Origin: Parazoarcus communis | Lineage (GTDB): Bacteria > Pseudomonadota > Gammaproteobacteria > Burkholderiales > Rhodocyclaceae | Assembly: GCF_003111665.1 (NCBI RefSeq) | Contig: NZ_CP022188.1 | Coordinates: 1,240,001 to 1,304,000, forward strand | DNA length: 64,000 bases | Reading direction: 5' to 3' | Shown: positions 28,241 through 39,137 of the stretch, one piece after another | Numbering within the stretch: the first letter of the stretch is position 1 | How the letters are laid out: each line of letters opens with the position of its first letter | The notes under the pieces: generated by a model | Database searches by the model: none | Told to the model about the DNA's origin: nothing | The model's input: the letters and a program-made list of their open reading frames with translations, nothing else | Program-made: the position numbers and the translations under genes

Positions 28241-29545
28241 ATGCCGCTTGCCAACGCCGACAATTCACACACCGTTCTCGAAGCGGTCTTCGATGCGCTG
28301 CCCGACAGCGTCTTCCTGATCGATCCCGCGAGCTCAAGCATCGTCTATTGCAATCGCGAGGCCTGGTCCGGGCTCGGCTACAGCCGCGCGGAAGACCTGC
28401 TCGACCATTCGGTTCTCAGCCTGCAGAGAGATGTCATCGGCCCGGAGCAGTGGCTCAGTATTGCGGCCGAGATCCGGGCGCGTGCCCCTTATGTCTTCAT
28501 CGGCTGCCATCGGCATCGGCTCGGTCGAGAAATACCGGTCGAGGTGCATACCCGTTGCTTTCAGTTCAACAATCGCGAGTATTTCCTGTCGGTCGCACGC
28601 GACATCACGCTGCGCACGCAACTCGAACGCGACCTGAGCGCGCGCGATGCCCAGCTTCGCTTCGCACTCAACGAGGCCAGCGACGGGCTATGGGACTGGG
28701 AAATCAGCAGCGACAAGGTCTTTTTCAGCCCCCAGCTCAAGCGCATGCTGGGATACGGACCGGACGAACTCGAGCCCACGCTGTCGAGCTGGACCGACAA
28801 TATCCATCGCGACGATGCCGGCATGGTTGGCCGGGTCCTCGACGAGCACCTTGCCGGCGAGCGCGAGCGCTACGAGGCCGAATACCGCCTGCGCAACCGC
28901 AACGGACACTATCTGTGGGTGCATGACCGCGGGAGGATCTGCGAACGTGATGAAAACGGCCGCCCCTCGAGAGTCGTCGGCATGGTGCAGAACATCACCG
29001 ATCGCAAGAACCTGGAACTCCGCCTGCAGCAACTCGCATCGCACGACAGCCTCACCGGACTGCTGAACCGCCGCGAAGCCGAAATCGTGCTCGACACCCA
29101 GCTCGGGCTTTGCGAACGTCTCGGCGTGCCACTCGGCATCTGCCTGTTCGACCTCGACAACTTCAAACATATCAACGACACCCACGGGCACCAGTGTGGT
29201 GACAAGGTACTGGCCGGCGTCGCGCAGCTGTTCGGAAAACACATCCGGCGCTCGGATTTTCTTTGCCGCTGGGGCGGAGAAGAGTTCATGCTGATTTGCG
29301 TGGACAGCAACCTCGAACAATTGCGCCACCGCATCGAAACCCTGCGCCATCTGCTGGCCGCACATCCATGGGAGGGCATCGATGCGCTCGAGCAGGTCAC
29401 CGCCAGCTTCGGCATCGCCTCCTGTCCCGAGCACGGCCGAGACGCCCGGGAGCTCTTCATCGCGGTGGATGAGGCGCTCTACCGCGCCAAGGCGGCAGGG
29501 CGCAACCGGGTCGAGCCGGCCGCTATCAAGCCCCTCACACCCTGA
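28241..29545 (+). CDS. PAS-PAS diguanylate cyclase (GGEEF)
   Basis: A 434-residue soluble protein with two PAS domains (about 10-125 and 133-262; the second has a PAC motif, [10 protein letters not shown]) and a GGDEF domain. The active site reads GGEEF (345-349) and the inhibitory I-site RRSD is five residues before it. It should make cyclic di-GMP in response to an intracellular or redox signal sensed by PAS. Its stop overlaps the convergent chemoreceptor gene by 11 bases. Confidence 0.9.
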   Translation: MPLANADNSHTVLEAVFDALPDSVFLIDPASSSIVYCNREAWSGLGYSRAEDLLDHSVLSLQRDVIGPEQWLSIAAEIRARAPYVFIGCHRHRLGREIPVEVHTRCFQFNNREYFLSVARDITLRTQLERDLSARDAQLRFALNEASDGLWDWEISSDKVFFSPQLKRMLGYGPDELEPTLSSWTDNIHRDDAGMVGRVLDEHLAGERERYEAEYRLRNRNGHYLWVHDRGRICERDENGRPSRVVGMVQNITDRKNLELRLQQLASHDSLTGLLNRREAEIVLDTQLGLCERLGVPLGICLFDLDNFKHINDTHGHQCGDKVLAGVAQLFGKHIRRSDFLCRWGGEEFMLICVDSNLEQLRHRIETLRHLLAAHPWEGIDALEQVTASFGIASCPEHGRDARELFIAVDEALYRAKAAGRNRVEPAAIKPLTP

Positions 29546-31157
29546 AGCGGGATACCGACTCCTGCAGGCGCGACGCCAGTTGCTCCATCTCGCGCGCCGC
29601 ACCGACCGTATGCTCAATCGCCGCATTGTTGTCGCGCGCCATGCCGGCAATCTCGTCGATGCTGCTGGTGACGGACTCGCTGGCACGACGCTGATCTTCG
29701 GTCGCGGTCGCGATCCGGTCCAGACCTTCGCCCACATCGCTGACTGACGCATTGGCTGCAACCAGTACGCCCGACACCACGTCGGCGGCATGACGGCTGG
29801 ACTCGAGATGGCTCAGACCGCGGGCAATGGAATCCTGCACCGAAACCGACTGCCGGCTGATCTCGTGGGTGATGGTGTCGATTTCACCCGCTGAGCGCGC
29901 AGATTTCTCTGCCAGCTTGCGCACCTCGTCTGCAACCACCGCAAAACCCCGACCCTGCTCACCGGCACGCGCAGCCTCGATCGCTGCATTGAGTGCGAGC
30001 AGATTGGTCTGCTCGGCAATTTCGCGCACTTCCTGCGTCATGCTGGTAATGGCCCGCGTCGAATCGACAAAGGCACCCACCGATTCCGCCATGTGCTGCA
30101 CGGCAGTTTCGACATGTGCAACTTCACTGATCAACTCTCCCAGACTGCGCTGGCCTTCCTGCGAACGGGCAAGGCTGTCGCGGGATCGTACGCGCACCGC
30201 CTCGGTACTTTCAGCGATGTGCAGAATCTTGACGTTGAGTTCATCAACCGATTTGGCCGCTTCCATCGAACTGTCGTTCTGCCGGTGCGAACCTTCGGCC
30301 AGCTGCGAGGCGCCTGTCACCAGGTTGCGTGCCGAGCCCGTGACTGCCTCGGCCGAGGCGCCAACCTGACGAACCAGATCGGCAATCGTGGCCATCATGC
30401 GGTTGAAGGTCTCAGCCGTACGACCAATCTCATCCTGACCCGGTGCATCGAGCCTGCGCGTGAGATCACCGCCACCCTGGGCAATCTCCGCCAGACTCTC
30501 GGTCATGTGCGACAACGGCCGGGTCACGAAACGACGGATGAACAGATAGATGAACGCAGCCAGCGGCAGCGACGCCAGGAAAGCGAACAGGATGCTCTCG
30601 TTGCGGAAGTCGGTCACCGCGGCATTCACCTTGTCGAGCGAGACCCGCATGCTCACCGCACCGAGCGTGGTTCCCACATCGACCTGGTGACAAAGCGTGC
30701 AATCCTTGCCGAGATAGTTCTTGGATGCCGCAGACGGGATCACCACCCGCAGGTGCTCTCCATACTGGTCGTCATTCTCGACCTGAAGAATCGCCGGACC
30801 GCCCGCCATCACCCTCTTCTCGGCCTCGTCCAGCGTCGTCTCGGCAGAGGTGCCCGGCCCATAGACCTTGCTCACGGCTTCGCCACGAATCACCTTCAGA
30901 TCGCGCACCGAAGACAGTTCCTTGATCTGGTCGAGAAACACGTCGCGCTGCGCCACCGTACCGGTGATCATCATGCCGGTCAGCCCTGCCATGGTCATCT
31001 CGTTGACCGAACTGGCAAAGTCACGCGCCTGATTGATTGCGGTATCGCGATTCACGCGGGTCTCCCACACGATCATGCTGCCCCACGCAATCACAAGCAT
31101 CAGCCAGATTGCACCGGTGAGGCGCACCCATATCGGCGTGTCGGCTAGACGACGCAT
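29535..31157 (-). CDS. Methyl-accepting chemotaxis protein with periplasmic c-type heme motif
   Basis: A 540-residue chemoreceptor: first membrane helix about 12-31, periplasmic domain about 32-183, second helix about 184-206, HAMP about 207-260, and a signalling domain whose conserved tip is [20 protein letters not shown] (20 residues). The periplasmic domain has C153-T-L-C156-H157, a CxxCH motif for covalent heme attachment, so the receptor probably senses redox state, oxygen or nitric oxide, as reported for heme-bearing receptors such as Desulfovibrio DcrA. AAGGAGA precedes the ATG. It lies next to a cytochrome c' and a cyclase gene. Confidence 0.92.
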   Translation of the reverse strand: MRRLADTPIWVRLTGAIWLMLVIAWGSMIVWETRVNRDTAINQARDFASSVNEMTMAGLTGMMITGTVAQRDVFLDQIKELSSVRDLKVIRGEAVSKVYGPGTSAETTLDEAEKRVMAGGPAILQVENDDQYGEHLRVVIPSAASKNYLGKDCTLCHQVDVGTTLGAVSMRVSLDKVNAAVTDFRNESILFAFLASLPLAAFIYLFIRRFVTRPLSHMTESLAEIAQGGGDLTRRLDAPGQDEIGRTAETFNRMMATIADLVRQVGASAEAVTGSARNLVTGASQLAEGSHRQNDSSMEAAKSVDELNVKILHIAESTEAVRVRSRDSLARSQEGQRSLGELISEVAHVETAVQHMAESVGAFVDSTRAITSMTQEVREIAEQTNLLALNAAIEAARAGEQGRGFAVVADEVRKLAEKSARSAGEIDTITHEISRQSVSVQDSIARGLSHLESSRHAADVVSGVLVAANASVSDVGEGLDRIATATEDQRRASESVTSSIDEIAGMARDNNAAIEHTVGAAREMEQLASRLQESVSRFRV

Positions 31158-31380
31158 GATTCTCTCCTTGCCTGTGTGCCCGAGGTCCGGGCGCATTCTG
31201 TAGTCACTTGAAACATCGGCTGACCTGATGCAAAGCTTTAGCAATTTCTTCGCACGAAATGCCTGGCACGTGGCACCGGTATTGATTTGTCACCTGATAC
31301 GAATATCATGTAACCCTGATAAATACTGGGAACCAAGGTATTCAGGTCCTGTCCGAGCACGGGGTCCGTATCCGAATTCC

Positions 31381-31401
31381 ATCATCCATCATCCATCATC
31401 A
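31381..31401 (+). repeat. Three tandem copies of a 7-bp unit
   Basis: CATCATC is repeated three times without change, ending 16 bp before the cytochrome c' start and just before its ribosome site. Copy number changes would alter the leader length of this gene. Confidence 0.75.
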
Positions 31402-31417
31402 ACCTGAGAGGTCACAC

Positions 31418-31879
31418 ATGAAGAAATCCATCGCCCGCGCGGCACTCGGTATTGTCGCACTGTCGCTCGCCACCATGGCGTCGGCCCAGGTTAAACCGGA
31501 AGATCAGATCAAGTTCCGCAAGGCCGGATACAGCTTCATGAGCTGGAACATGGGCAAGATCAAGAACAACCTCGAAGGCACCTACGACGCAGCCCAGGTC
31601 ACTGCGGCCGCCAATGCCATCGCCGGCATCGCCAACTCGGGCATGGGCGCACTTTACGGCCCGGGTACCGACAAAGCGATCGGAGACCAGAAAACCCGTG
31701 TCAAACCAGAGCTGTTCCAGAACATGCCGGAAGTCGGCAAGCTCGCGGGTGACTTCAACAGCGCCGCCAACAACCTGGCAAAAGTAGCCGCCAGTGGCGA
31801 TGCCGCTGCAGTCAAGACTGCATTTGGCGACCTCGGCAAGACCTGCAAGGCCTGTCACGACAAGTTCCGCGAAGAGTAA
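31418..31879 (+). CDS. Cytochrome c' (class II)
   Basis: A 153-residue secreted protein: signal peptide cut after MASA (about residue 23), a four-helix mature domain, and the heme site C143-K-A-C146-H147 near the C-terminus, as is typical of class II cytochromes. The early KFRKAGYSFMSWNMGKI helix fits the family. Cytochromes c' bind nitric oxide and carbon monoxide in the periplasm and help resist nitrosative stress. It faces a cytochrome b561-type gene across a shared terminator. Confidence 0.92.
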   Translation: MKKSIARAALGIVALSLATMASAQVKPEDQIKFRKAGYSFMSWNMGKIKNNLEGTYDAAQVTAAANAIAGIANSGMGALYGPGTDKAIGDQKTRVKPELFQNMPEVGKLAGDFNSAANNLAKVAASGDAAAVKTAFGDLGKTCKACHDKFREE

Positions 31880-31902
31880 GCGCTCGTCAGGAACGCAGAA
31901 CT

Positions 31903-31930
31903 GAAAAAGCCGCATTTCTGCGGCTTTTTC
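31903..31930. terminator. Bidirectional terminator, cytochrome c' / cytochrome b561
   Basis: A 12-base perfect inverted repeat (GAAAAAGCCGCA and complement), loop TTTC, with A and T runs at the outer ends. It can serve both convergent genes. Confidence 0.88.
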
Positions 31931-31934
31931 GTTT

Positions 31935-32630
31935 TTACCAGGCGGGTACGGACTGTGGCGGCGGCGGGGGAGGTGGCGAAACCAGCCCACCCGTCGCCAC
32001 CCACACTGTCGCAGCCGCAATGGACAGCGCCACCACGAAGGACACCAGTCCGCCGCCTTGTGCGGGCCTGGGCGCCGGTTCGGGAAACTCCTTCACCCCG
32101 GTAATCATCGGCTTCACCAGGTTGTCCTTCTTGACGTGTGCGTAGTACAGGATCGCCAGCACATGAAGCGTAACCAGACCGCCGATGATCCAGATGTTCT
32201 GCCGGTGCAGACTGCTCATCCAGTCGCTGGTGCTCTTGCTCACGATCGCATACAACGGTCCCTCGAAGGCGATATCGTCATTCGCCACCAGCCCGCTCAC
32301 CACCTGAAAGATCATGATGCCAAGCAAGCCGAGCACGGACAGCGCCCCAAGCGGATTGTGACCCGGTTCCTTCCACTGACCGCTCAGGTACGCCTTGATG
32401 CGACCCGGTCCCGGCACGAAGTGCGCAAAACGCGCATAGGTCGAACCCAGCACGCCCCAGACCAGACGAAACGCCAGCAAACCGGCAATGGCCACGCCCA
32501 GACGGCCATGCCACACGATCAGGTTGCCACCGATCAGCCCGCTGGCAAACACACCGGCGGTCAGCACCACCAGCGCCCAATGAAAGACACGGGTCGGCAG
32601 ATCCCACACCCGCACAACTTGCTTGCTCAT
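31935..32630 (-). CDS. Cytochrome b561 / Ni-Fe hydrogenase b-type cytochrome family protein
   Basis: A 231-residue membrane protein with the family start VRVWDLPTRVFHW and later heme-ligand histidines (NLIVWHGRLG, SSLHRQNIW, LVTLHVLAILYY) across four core helices, plus a C-terminal helix followed by a proline run. Such proteins carry electrons between quinols and periplasmic cytochromes. Its neighbour, cytochrome c', is a plausible context but not a proven partner. It begins 48 bp after uvrA on the same strand. Confidence 0.85.
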   Translation of the reverse strand: MSKQVVRVWDLPTRVFHWALVVLTAGVFASGLIGGNLIVWHGRLGVAIAGLLAFRLVWGVLGSTYARFAHFVPGPGRIKAYLSGQWKEPGHNPLGALSVLGLLGIMIFQVVSGLVANDDIAFEGPLYAIVSKSTSDWMSSLHRQNIWIIGGLVTLHVLAILYYAHVKKDNLVKPMITGVKEFPEPAPRPAQGGGLVSFVVALSIAAATVWVATGGLVSPPPPPPPQSVPAW

Positions 32631-32678
32631 AAAACCATCCCTGCAATACGACTATCCATTATGCCTTCAGGGACCGGA

Positions 32679-35600
32679 TCAGGCTGGTTTCGGTTCCGCA
32701 GTGCCGCACCGTGCAGCGAGAAACTCCACCAGGTGGCGGCCGGTATGCGATGCGGGATTGTCCATCGCGACCTCGGGCGGCCCTTCGGCCACGATCTGTC
32801 CGCCGCCATCCCCACCCTCTGGGCCAAGATCGATCAGCCAGTCGGCCTCGGCCATCACATCGAGGTCGTGCTCGATCACCAGTACGGTGTGCCCGGCATC
32901 GGTCAGCCTGTGCAGCACATGGATCAGCTTGTCCACATCAGCCATGTGCAGGCCGACCGTAGGCTCGTCGAGCACGTACAGGGTGTGACGATCGGCAGGC
33001 AGGGGCACACCACCGCTTGCAGCGGCATCGCCCGGCCGGTTGCGTACCTTGGACAGCTCGGTCACCAGCTTGATGCGCTGCGCTTCGCCACCCGACAGCG
33101 TCGGGCTGGGCTGGCCAAGGGTCAGATAGCCCAGACCCACGTCCTGCAGCAGTTGCAGCGGATGGGCGATGGACGGGTGGGCAGCGAAAAAGCCCACCGC
33201 CTCGTCCACCGGCATCGCCAGCACCTCGGCCACCGTCTTCTCGCGCCAGCGTACCGACAGCGTTTCGGGATTGAAGCGGGCACCGCCACAGGCCTCGCAA
33301 GACGTCTTCACGTCGGGAAGGAAGTTCATCTCCACCGTGGTCTGCCCGGCCCCGTCACATGAGGGGCAGCGACCGGCACCGGTGTTGAAGGAGAAGCGCG
33401 ATGCGCTCCAGCCCCGGGTGCGGGCATCGAAGGTATCGGCAAACAGCTTGCGGATCGCATCCCAGAAACCGACATAGGTCGCCGGGCAGGAGCGCGGGGT
33501 CTTGCCGATCGGAGTCTGATCCACCTCGAGCACCCGACCGACCTGCTGCCAGCCCTCCAGGCTGCGACAGCCCACCAGCGTCTGATCCACCTCTTCCGGC
33601 TGTGCCTTGCCGCGGCGTCGCGCCCGCACCGCCTCAGGATCGCCCAGCCGCGCGCGCAGATTGGCGTGAATCACATCGCGTGCGAGCGATGACTTGCCCG
33701 ATCCCGACACCCCGGTCACCACGGTGAGCCGGGCCAGCGGGATGCTTGCATCGATGTTGCGCAGGTTGTGCAGGCTGGCACCCTCGATGCGGATCGCCGG
33801 GTGGTCTGCCGCCACCGGCCGCCGCGGACGCATCGGATGCTGCAAGGGATTGCGGAAGCAGGCACCGGTGGCCGACTCCGGTGCAGCCAGCAAAGCCGCC
33901 ACATTGCCTTCAGCCACCACCCGGCCACCGCGCACGCCGGCACCCGGGCCGAGGTCGATGACGTGGTCGGCACGGCGGATGGTGTCCTCGTCATGCTCGA
34001 CCACGAGCAAGGTATTGCCACGGTCGCGCAAGGCTTCCAGGGTATCGAGCAGCAGGCGGTTGTCACGCGGATGCAGGCCGATCGTGGGCTCATCGAGGAT
34101 GTAGCACACCCCGCGCAGGTTGGAGCCCAGCTGGGCCGCCAGCCGGATGCGCTGCGCCTCGCCACCGGACAGCGTCGGTGCGGCACGGTCGAGCGCGAGG
34201 TAGCCCAGTCCCACATGCTGAAGGAAATCGAGGCGACCGCGGATTTCGCTCACCAGGTCACGCGCAATGTCGTTTTCACGCTCGTTCAATACCAGTTCGC
34301 CGAAGAAGTCCGCAATCTTGTTCACCGCCAGCTTCGCCAGCTGATGCAGGCCGCGGTCACGGAAACGCACCGCACGCGCGACCGGATTGAGTCGCGCACC
34401 CTCACACGCCGGGCAGGGCTCATCGCTGCTGACTGTGTCTTCCGCATCGCCAAGGTCGAGCGCATCCGGATCTTCCACCCGCGCCGCCGTCTTCAGCCCC
34501 GTCCCGAAGCACTTTGGACACCAGCCATGCTCGGCGTTGTAGGAAAACAGACGCGGATCAGGCTCCGGAAAGCCGGTCCCACAACTCGGGCACGCCCGCA
34601 GCGTCGAAAACGTAATTTCAAAGGGGTCAGAGTCGTTTGATAGTTTCAAAGGGGTCAGAGTCGTTTGATCAAGGGGATCAAACGACTCTGACCCCTTTGA
34701 AACAAGTCGCAGCACCTTGAGCACGCCTTTTCCATGCTCCAGCGCAGCACCGACGAACTCGCGCAAGGTCGCCTCGTGTTCCGGCTGCACCACTACCATT
34801 CCGAGCGGCAGTTCGATGGAGTGCTCCTTGTAGCGGTCAAGCCGCGGCCATTTTGCGGTCGGCAGATATTCGCCATCCACCCGCAGTTGCGCATGGCCCT
34901 TGCCGCGGGCCCACTTGGCGAGATCGGTGTACAAACCCTTGCGGTTGGTGACCAGCGGCGCCAGCACTTCAACCGATGCACCTCTGAGTTCGCGCTGAAT
35001 CTGGGCGACGATCGCCTCGAAGCTCTGCGGTGTCACCGGTACCTGGCAGTCCGGGCAATACTGCGTGCCGAGCTTGACGTACATCAGACGCAGGAAGGGG
35101 TGGATCTCGGTCAACGTCGCCACCGTACTCTTGCGCCCGCCACGACTGGTGCGCTGCTCGATCGCCACCGTGGGCGGAATACCGAACACGCCGTCGACAT
35201 CCGGTCGGCTCGACGGCTGCACGAACTGGCGCGCGTAGGCGTTGAGCGACTCCAGATAGCGGCGCTGGCCCTCGCCAAACACGATATCGAACGCCAGTGT
35301 CGACTTGCCCGAGCCCGACAGGCCGGTGACCACGGTGAAGCGGTCGCGCGGAATCGACACGCTGATGTTCTTCAGGTTGTGCTCACGCGCATGATGAATC
35401 TCGATCGCCGGTGCCGTCAGCGCACGGTAGGCCACCGGCGCTTCGGCCACCATCGCCGGTGCAGCGCGGGTGCGCGCCAGCGCTTCCGCATACTCGCGCA
35501 GCGCAAGCCCGGTGTGAGATGAGGGATGTGCCCTCACCTGCTCCGGACTGCCCTCGACCACGATTTCGCCACCCCCTTCGCCGCCTTCCGGGCCAAGGTC

Positions 35601-38447
35601 GATGATCCAGTCGGCCGCTGCGATCACATCGAGGTTGTGCTCGATCACGATCAGTGAATTGCCCGCTTCGAGCAGCTTGTTGAACGCCCCCAGCAGGGTA
35701 GCGACGTCTTCGAAATGCAGGCCGGTCGTCGGTTCGTCGAACAGGAAGAGCAGACCAGGCGCAGCGTCCACCGCCTTATCCACGGACTTGCCAACAGCCT
35801 TATCCACAGCTTTCGACGCACGACTGCCCTTCTTCTGCGCCGCGCTTGCCAGATGGCCGGCCAGCTTCAGTCGCTGCGCCTCACCACCCGACAGCGTCGG
35901 CACTGGCTGCCCCAGACGCAGATAATCGAGGCCGACGTCGGACAGGGGTGCGAGCGCCGCCAGCACCTTGGGCTGATCGGCGAAGAAGCCCAGCGCCTCG
36001 CGCACCGTCATCTCCAGTACATCAGCCACGGAATGGCCACGCCATTGCAGCTCAAGCACTTCAGGGCGATAGCGCTTGCCGTCGCAATCCGGACAGCGCA
36101 GCCAGACATCGGACAGGAACTGCATCTCGACGTGCTCGAAGCCCGAACCGGTGCAGGTCGGACAGCGCCCGTGGCCGGCGTTGAAGCTGAAAGTGCCGGG
36201 CGAATAACCGCGCTGCTTGGCCTCGGGCAGGGCGGCAAACAGGTTGCGTATCGGATCCCAGGCGCCAACATAGCTGACCGGGTTGGAGCGCGAGCTCTTG
36301 CCGATGGCCGACTGATCGACCATCACCACACCGCGCAGTCCGTCCACGCCCTCCAGTCCGTCGAAGGCGCCCGGCGTGTCCACCGCCTCGCCAAAATGCT
36401 TTGCCAGCGCAGGATAGAGCACATCCTGGATCAGGCTCGACTTGCCCGAACCCGACACCCCGGTCAGACAGGTCATGCGCTGCAGCGGGAAAGACACGCT
36501 GATTCCGCGCAGATTGTGCTCACGTGCGCCGATCAGGGTCAGATGCGGCGTCGCGGCATCGACCGGACGCGATGGACGCTCCACATCGATACGTTTTCTG
36601 CCCGCAAGCCAGGGACCGGTGACCGAATCCGGATTTGCGGTGATCTCCGCCGGCGTGCCGCGGGCGACGATATTGCCGCCGCGCTCGCCAGGGCCGGGCC
36701 CGATCTCCAGCAACTCGTCCGCCGCTACCATGACCTGTGGATCGTGTTCGACCACCACCAGCGTGTTGCCCGCGTCGCGCAGCCGCGTCATCACCCCCAG
36801 AATGCGGCCGATATCGCGCGGATGCAGGCCGATCGAAGGTTCGTCGAGCACGAACAGCGTATTCACCAGCGAGGTACCGAGCGCCGTCGTCAGGTTGATG
36901 CGCTGCACCTCGCCGCCGGAGAGCGTCCGCGACTGCCGGTCGAGCGTCAGATAACCCAGCCCCACATCGGACAGATAGGTCAGCCGGCTGCGAATCTCGC
37001 CCAGCACCAGCTCGGTGGCCTCGTCCGCCACACCGGGCAGCTCAAGTGCGGTGATGGCTTCGCGGATGCGATCGACCGGCATCGCCATCAGCTGGTGGAT
37101 CGCCAACCCTCTTTTTTCAAAGGGGTCAGAGTCGTTTGATCGAGCGGTCAGATCAAACGACTCTGACCCCTTTGAAACGGGCAAGCGCCACAGCAAGGCG
37201 TCGGGTTTGAGGCGCGCGCCGTGGCAGGAGGGACATTCGGTGTAGCTGCGGTAGCGCGACAGCAGCACCCGGATGTGCATCTTGTAGGCCTTGGTCTCGA
37301 GCCAGACGAAAAAATGGCGCACCCCGTACCAGTAACGCGGCCATGAGCTGTCCCAGTTCTTCCACTTGGCGTCGCCTTCGAGCACCCACTGCCGGTGTTC
37401 CGGTGGCAGGTCGCGGAAGGGCACGTCCATCGCCACCCCGGCCTTCTTCGCCATCTTTGCCAGATCCTGCTGGCACTCGCGGTAGCTCTCTGTCTGCCAC
37501 GGCTTGATCGCGCCCTCGGCGAGCGTCTTTGATTCATCCGGGATCACCAGGCCGAAATCCACCCCGATGACACGGCCGAACCCGCGACAGGTCTCGCACG
37601 CCCCGATCGGCGAATTGAAGGAGAACAGGCCCGGGGTCGGATCGCTGTAATGGATGTCGCAGTCGGCACAATGCAGACCCTGCGAATAGCGCCACTCAGC
37701 CTCTTCGCCATCGCCGGCGGCAAACACCCGCAAGCGGCCATGGCCCAGACGGAGTGCCGCTTCCAGCGCTTCAGCCAGACGCGAGGGCTCGGCCGCCGAG
37801 AAGCGGAAGCGGTCCTGCACGACCTGCAGCACATCGGCATCCACACCCTCTTCGCGCCGATGGATGCGGGTATAGCCCTGTGCGTTGAGCAGCGCGGTGA
37901 TCTCGGCCTCGCTGTAGGTTTTCGGCACGGTGAGCGGAAAGCAGACCATCAGTCGCGGATCGCCTGCAGCCGCAGCGCGACGGCCGAGGTCCTCACAGAT
38001 GCTGTCGACCGAGTCACGCTTGACCGGCTTGCCGCAGCAGCGGCAGTGCAGATGCGAGGCGCGGGCGTAGAGCAGCTTGAAGTGGTCCGCAAGCTCGGTC
38101 ATGGTCCCGACCGTGGAGCGTGAGGTGCGCACCTGGCTGGTCTGATCGATCGCGATGGCCGGCGGCACGCCCTCGATGCGGTCGACCTGAGGCTTATCCA
38201 TGCGGTCGAGAAACTGCCGCGCGTAGGGCGAGAAGGTCTCGACGTAGCGGCGCTGCCCCTCTGCGTACAAGGTGTCGAACACCAGCGAGGACTTGCCCGA
38301 ACCGGATACGCCGGTCACCACCGTGAGGCGGTTCAGCGACAGGTCGAGCGAGAGATTGCGGAGATTGTTCTGACGTGCGCCGCGAATGCGGATGCTGTCT
38401 TTGAGGTCGGGCATGGCTGGGCTGCTGGAGGGGCGCAAGATGGTCAT
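32679..38447 (-). CDS. uvrA: Excinuclease ABC subunit A, double-length (tandem UvrA) with palindromic inserts
   Basis: At 1922 residues this is twice a normal UvrA (about 940). It is two complete UvrA copies in series: four Walker A motifs (three GVSGSGKSS, one GLSGSGKST), four LSGGE signatures, four Walker B motifs (such as [20 protein letters not shown]), and zinc-type CxxC pairs in each half. The fused form suggests an intramolecular dimer. UvrA finds DNA lesions for nucleotide excision repair with UvrB. Residues about 424-445 and 1249-1278 are encoded by palindromic repeat insertions that keep the frame. The start could also be 38414 ([12 protein letters not shown]). Confidence 0.93.
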   Translation of the reverse strand: MTILRPSSSPAMPDLKDSIRIRGARQNNLRNLSLDLSLNRLTVVTGVSGSGKSSLVFDTLYAEGQRRYVETFSPYARQFLDRMDKPQVDRIEGVPPAIAIDQTSQVRTSRSTVGTMTELADHFKLLYARASHLHCRCCGKPVKRDSVDSICEDLGRRAAAAGDPRLMVCFPLTVPKTYSEAEITALLNAQGYTRIHRREEGVDADVLQVVQDRFRFSAAEPSRLAEALEAALRLGHGRLRVFAAGDGEEAEWRYSQGLHCADCDIHYSDPTPGLFSFNSPIGACETCRGFGRVIGVDFGLVIPDESKTLAEGAIKPWQTESYRECQQDLAKMAKKAGVAMDVPFRDLPPEHRQWVLEGDAKWKNWDSSWPRYWYGVRHFFVWLETKAYKMHIRVLLSRYRSYTECPSCHGARLKPDALLWRLPVSKGSESFDLTARSNDSDPFEKRGLAIHQLMAMPVDRIREAITALELPGVADEATELVLGEIRSRLTYLSDVGLGYLTLDRQSRTLSGGEVQRINLTTALGTSLVNTLFVLDEPSIGLHPRDIGRILGVMTRLRDAGNTLVVVEHDPQVMVAADELLEIGPGPGERGGNIVARGTPAEITANPDSVTGPWLAGRKRIDVERPSRPVDAATPHLTLIGAREHNLRGISVSFPLQRMTCLTGVSGSGKSSLIQDVLYPALAKHFGEAVDTPGAFDGLEGVDGLRGVVMVDQSAIGKSSRSNPVSYVGAWDPIRNLFAALPEAKQRGYSPGTFSFNAGHGRCPTCTGSGFEHVEMQFLSDVWLRCPDCDGKRYRPEVLELQWRGHSVADVLEMTVREALGFFADQPKVLAALAPLSDVGLDYLRLGQPVPTLSGGEAQRLKLAGHLASAAQKKGSRASKAVDKAVGKSVDKAVDAAPGLLFLFDEPTTGLHFEDVATLLGAFNKLLEAGNSLIVIEHNLDVIAAADWIIDLGPEGGEGGGEIVVEGSPEQVRAHPSSHTGLALREYAEALARTRAAPAMVAEAPVAYRALTAPAIEIHHAREHNLKNISVSIPRDRFTVVTGLSGSGKSTLAFDIVFGEGQRRYLESLNAYARQFVQPSSRPDVDGVFGIPPTVAIEQRTSRGGRKSTVATLTEIHPFLRLMYVKLGTQYCPDCQVPVTPQSFEAIVAQIQRELRGASVEVLAPLVTNRKGLYTDLAKWARGKGHAQLRVDGEYLPTAKWPRLDRYKEHSIELPLGMVVVQPEHEATLREFVGAALEHGKGVLKVLRLVSKGSESFDPLDQTTLTPLKLSNDSDPFEITFSTLRACPSCGTGFPEPDPRLFSYNAEHGWCPKCFGTGLKTAARVEDPDALDLGDAEDTVSSDEPCPACEGARLNPVARAVRFRDRGLHQLAKLAVNKIADFFGELVLNERENDIARDLVSEIRGRLDFLQHVGLGYLALDRAAPTLSGGEAQRIRLAAQLGSNLRGVCYILDEPTIGLHPRDNRLLLDTLEALRDRGNTLLVVEHDEDTIRRADHVIDLGPGAGVRGGRVVAEGNVAALLAAPESATGACFRNPLQHPMRPRRPVAADHPAIRIEGASLHNLRNIDASIPLARLTVVTGVSGSGKSSLARDVIHANLRARLGDPEAVRARRRGKAQPEEVDQTLVGCRSLEGWQQVGRVLEVDQTPIGKTPRSCPATYVGFWDAIRKLFADTFDARTRGWSASRFSFNTGAGRCPSCDGAGQTTVEMNFLPDVKTSCEACGGARFNPETLSVRWREKTVAEVLAMPVDEAVGFFAAHPSIAHPLQLLQDVGLGYLTLGQPSPTLSGGEAQRIKLVTELSKVRNRPGDAAASGGVPLPADRHTLYVLDEPTVGLHMADVDKLIHVLHRLTDAGHTVLVIEHDLDVMAEADWLIDLGPEGGDGGGQIVAEGPPEVAMDNPASHTGRHLVEFLAARCGTAEPKPA
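34616..34702. repeat. Palindromic element A inside uvrA (three 26-bp units)
   Basis: Three copies of one 26-bp unit: direct at 34616-34641 and 34644-34669, inverted at 34677-34702, with a 7-bp spacer CAAGGGG between the inward-facing copies. The unit begins TTTCAAAGGGG and ends GTCGTTTGAT. The whole insert is 87 bp (29 codons), has no stop, and in UvrA reads SKGSESFD...SNDSDPFE, just before the zinc motif of the second half. The same unit also makes element B. Confidence 0.95.
37115..37177. repeat. Palindromic element B inside uvrA (two 26-bp units)
   Basis: A direct copy of the 26-bp unit (37115-37140), an 11-bp spacer, and an inverted copy (37152-37177): 63 bp, exactly 21 codons. In UvrA it reads [20 protein letters not shown] and lies after the CPSCHGARL zinc segment of the first half. 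It can fold as a long hairpin in DNA or mRNA. Confidence 0.95.
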
Positions 38448-38578
38448 TGTAGGCTGCAGACCCCATCCCAGGACGATAGGTTCAAGCAGCCATCACAATC
38501 ATATCGAACGCGCCCGGCAAAACCGGATCAGCCCGATCCGGTCCGGGTGTCAGCGGCGCATGAATGCGCCAGTAGCGC

Positions 38579-39010
38579 TTATTCCGCGGGCTTTTCCTGC
38601 GGTACCTGCGGCACTTCCTCGGGCTTGTTACGCACTGCATCAACGACGCCCTTGCCCGCATCCTTGATCCGCTTTGCCGCTTCCAGGGTGGCATCGGCAA
38701 TGCGTCTTGCGGCCTGCTCGGTGGCTTCCTTGGCGTCGAGTGCGGTTTCACCCGCCGATTCGACGACCTCAGCCGCCTTCTCGCTGCCAGTCTCGGCTTG
38801 CTCTGCAGCCTGCTCGGTCACGGCCTCGACGACGGCCTTGCCGGCTTCTCCTGCCTTTACTGCTGCTTCACCGGCTTTCTCGATCGCCTCTTTGGCGGCG
38901 TCCACCGCCTCGCTGGCAGATTGTTCGACCTTGTCGGCCGGCTTGTCCTCGCTACAACCGGCGAGAAAAAGGGTGCTTGCAGCGGCCATCGCGGCCAGCA
39001 GGGTTTTCAT
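38579..39010 (-). CDS. Ala/Glu-rich lipoprotein, helical
   Basis: About 143 residues. A short signal sequence ends in the lipobox LAGC (Cys19), and the rest is almost wholly Ala, Glu, Lys and Val (KVEQSASEAVDAAKEAIEKA), predicted to be one long amphipathic helix or coiled coil with heptad-like spacing, ending in a Pro/Glu tail. It may be a periplasmic structural or stress protein. Start chosen at MKTLLAAM; two in-frame ATGs lie six and three codons upstream. Function unknown. Confidence 0.7.
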   Translation of the reverse strand: MKTLLAAMAAASTLFLAGCSEDKPADKVEQSASEAVDAAKEAIEKAGEAAVKAGEAGKAVVEAVTEQAAEQAETGSEKAAEVVESAGETALDAKEATEQAARRIADATLEAAKRIKDAGKGVVDAVRNKPEEVPQVPQEKPAE

Positions 39011-39091
39011 CAGTCTCATCTCATGCATTTGGGCGAATTTAAGCTTGCACCGTCTGACAGGAAAATTCTGTCAGATACTTCCCGTATTGAC

Positions 39092-39120
39092 CAAAACAAA
39101 GGGCCCGTGAGGGCCCCTTG
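39092..39120 (-). terminator. Terminator after efp
   Basis: On the minus strand, CAAGGGGCCC and GGGCCCTTTG enclose a four-base loop (one mismatch), followed by TTTGTTTT. It lies about 18 bp after the efp stop. Confidence 0.75.
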
Positions 39121-39137
39121 CATTGGATCGGTGCAAA

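Noticed and set aside
35776..35808. DnaA-box-like TTATCCACG and TTATCCACA inside uvrA
   Set aside because: They encode a repeated Asp-Lys-Ala-Val linker in UvrA ([14 protein letters not shown]), and so are explained by the coding sequence.
34616..37177. CRISPR array or insertion-sequence ends for the uvrA repeats
   Set aside because: There are no regular spacers, no cas genes, no transposase and no target duplication; the repeats are read through as protein.
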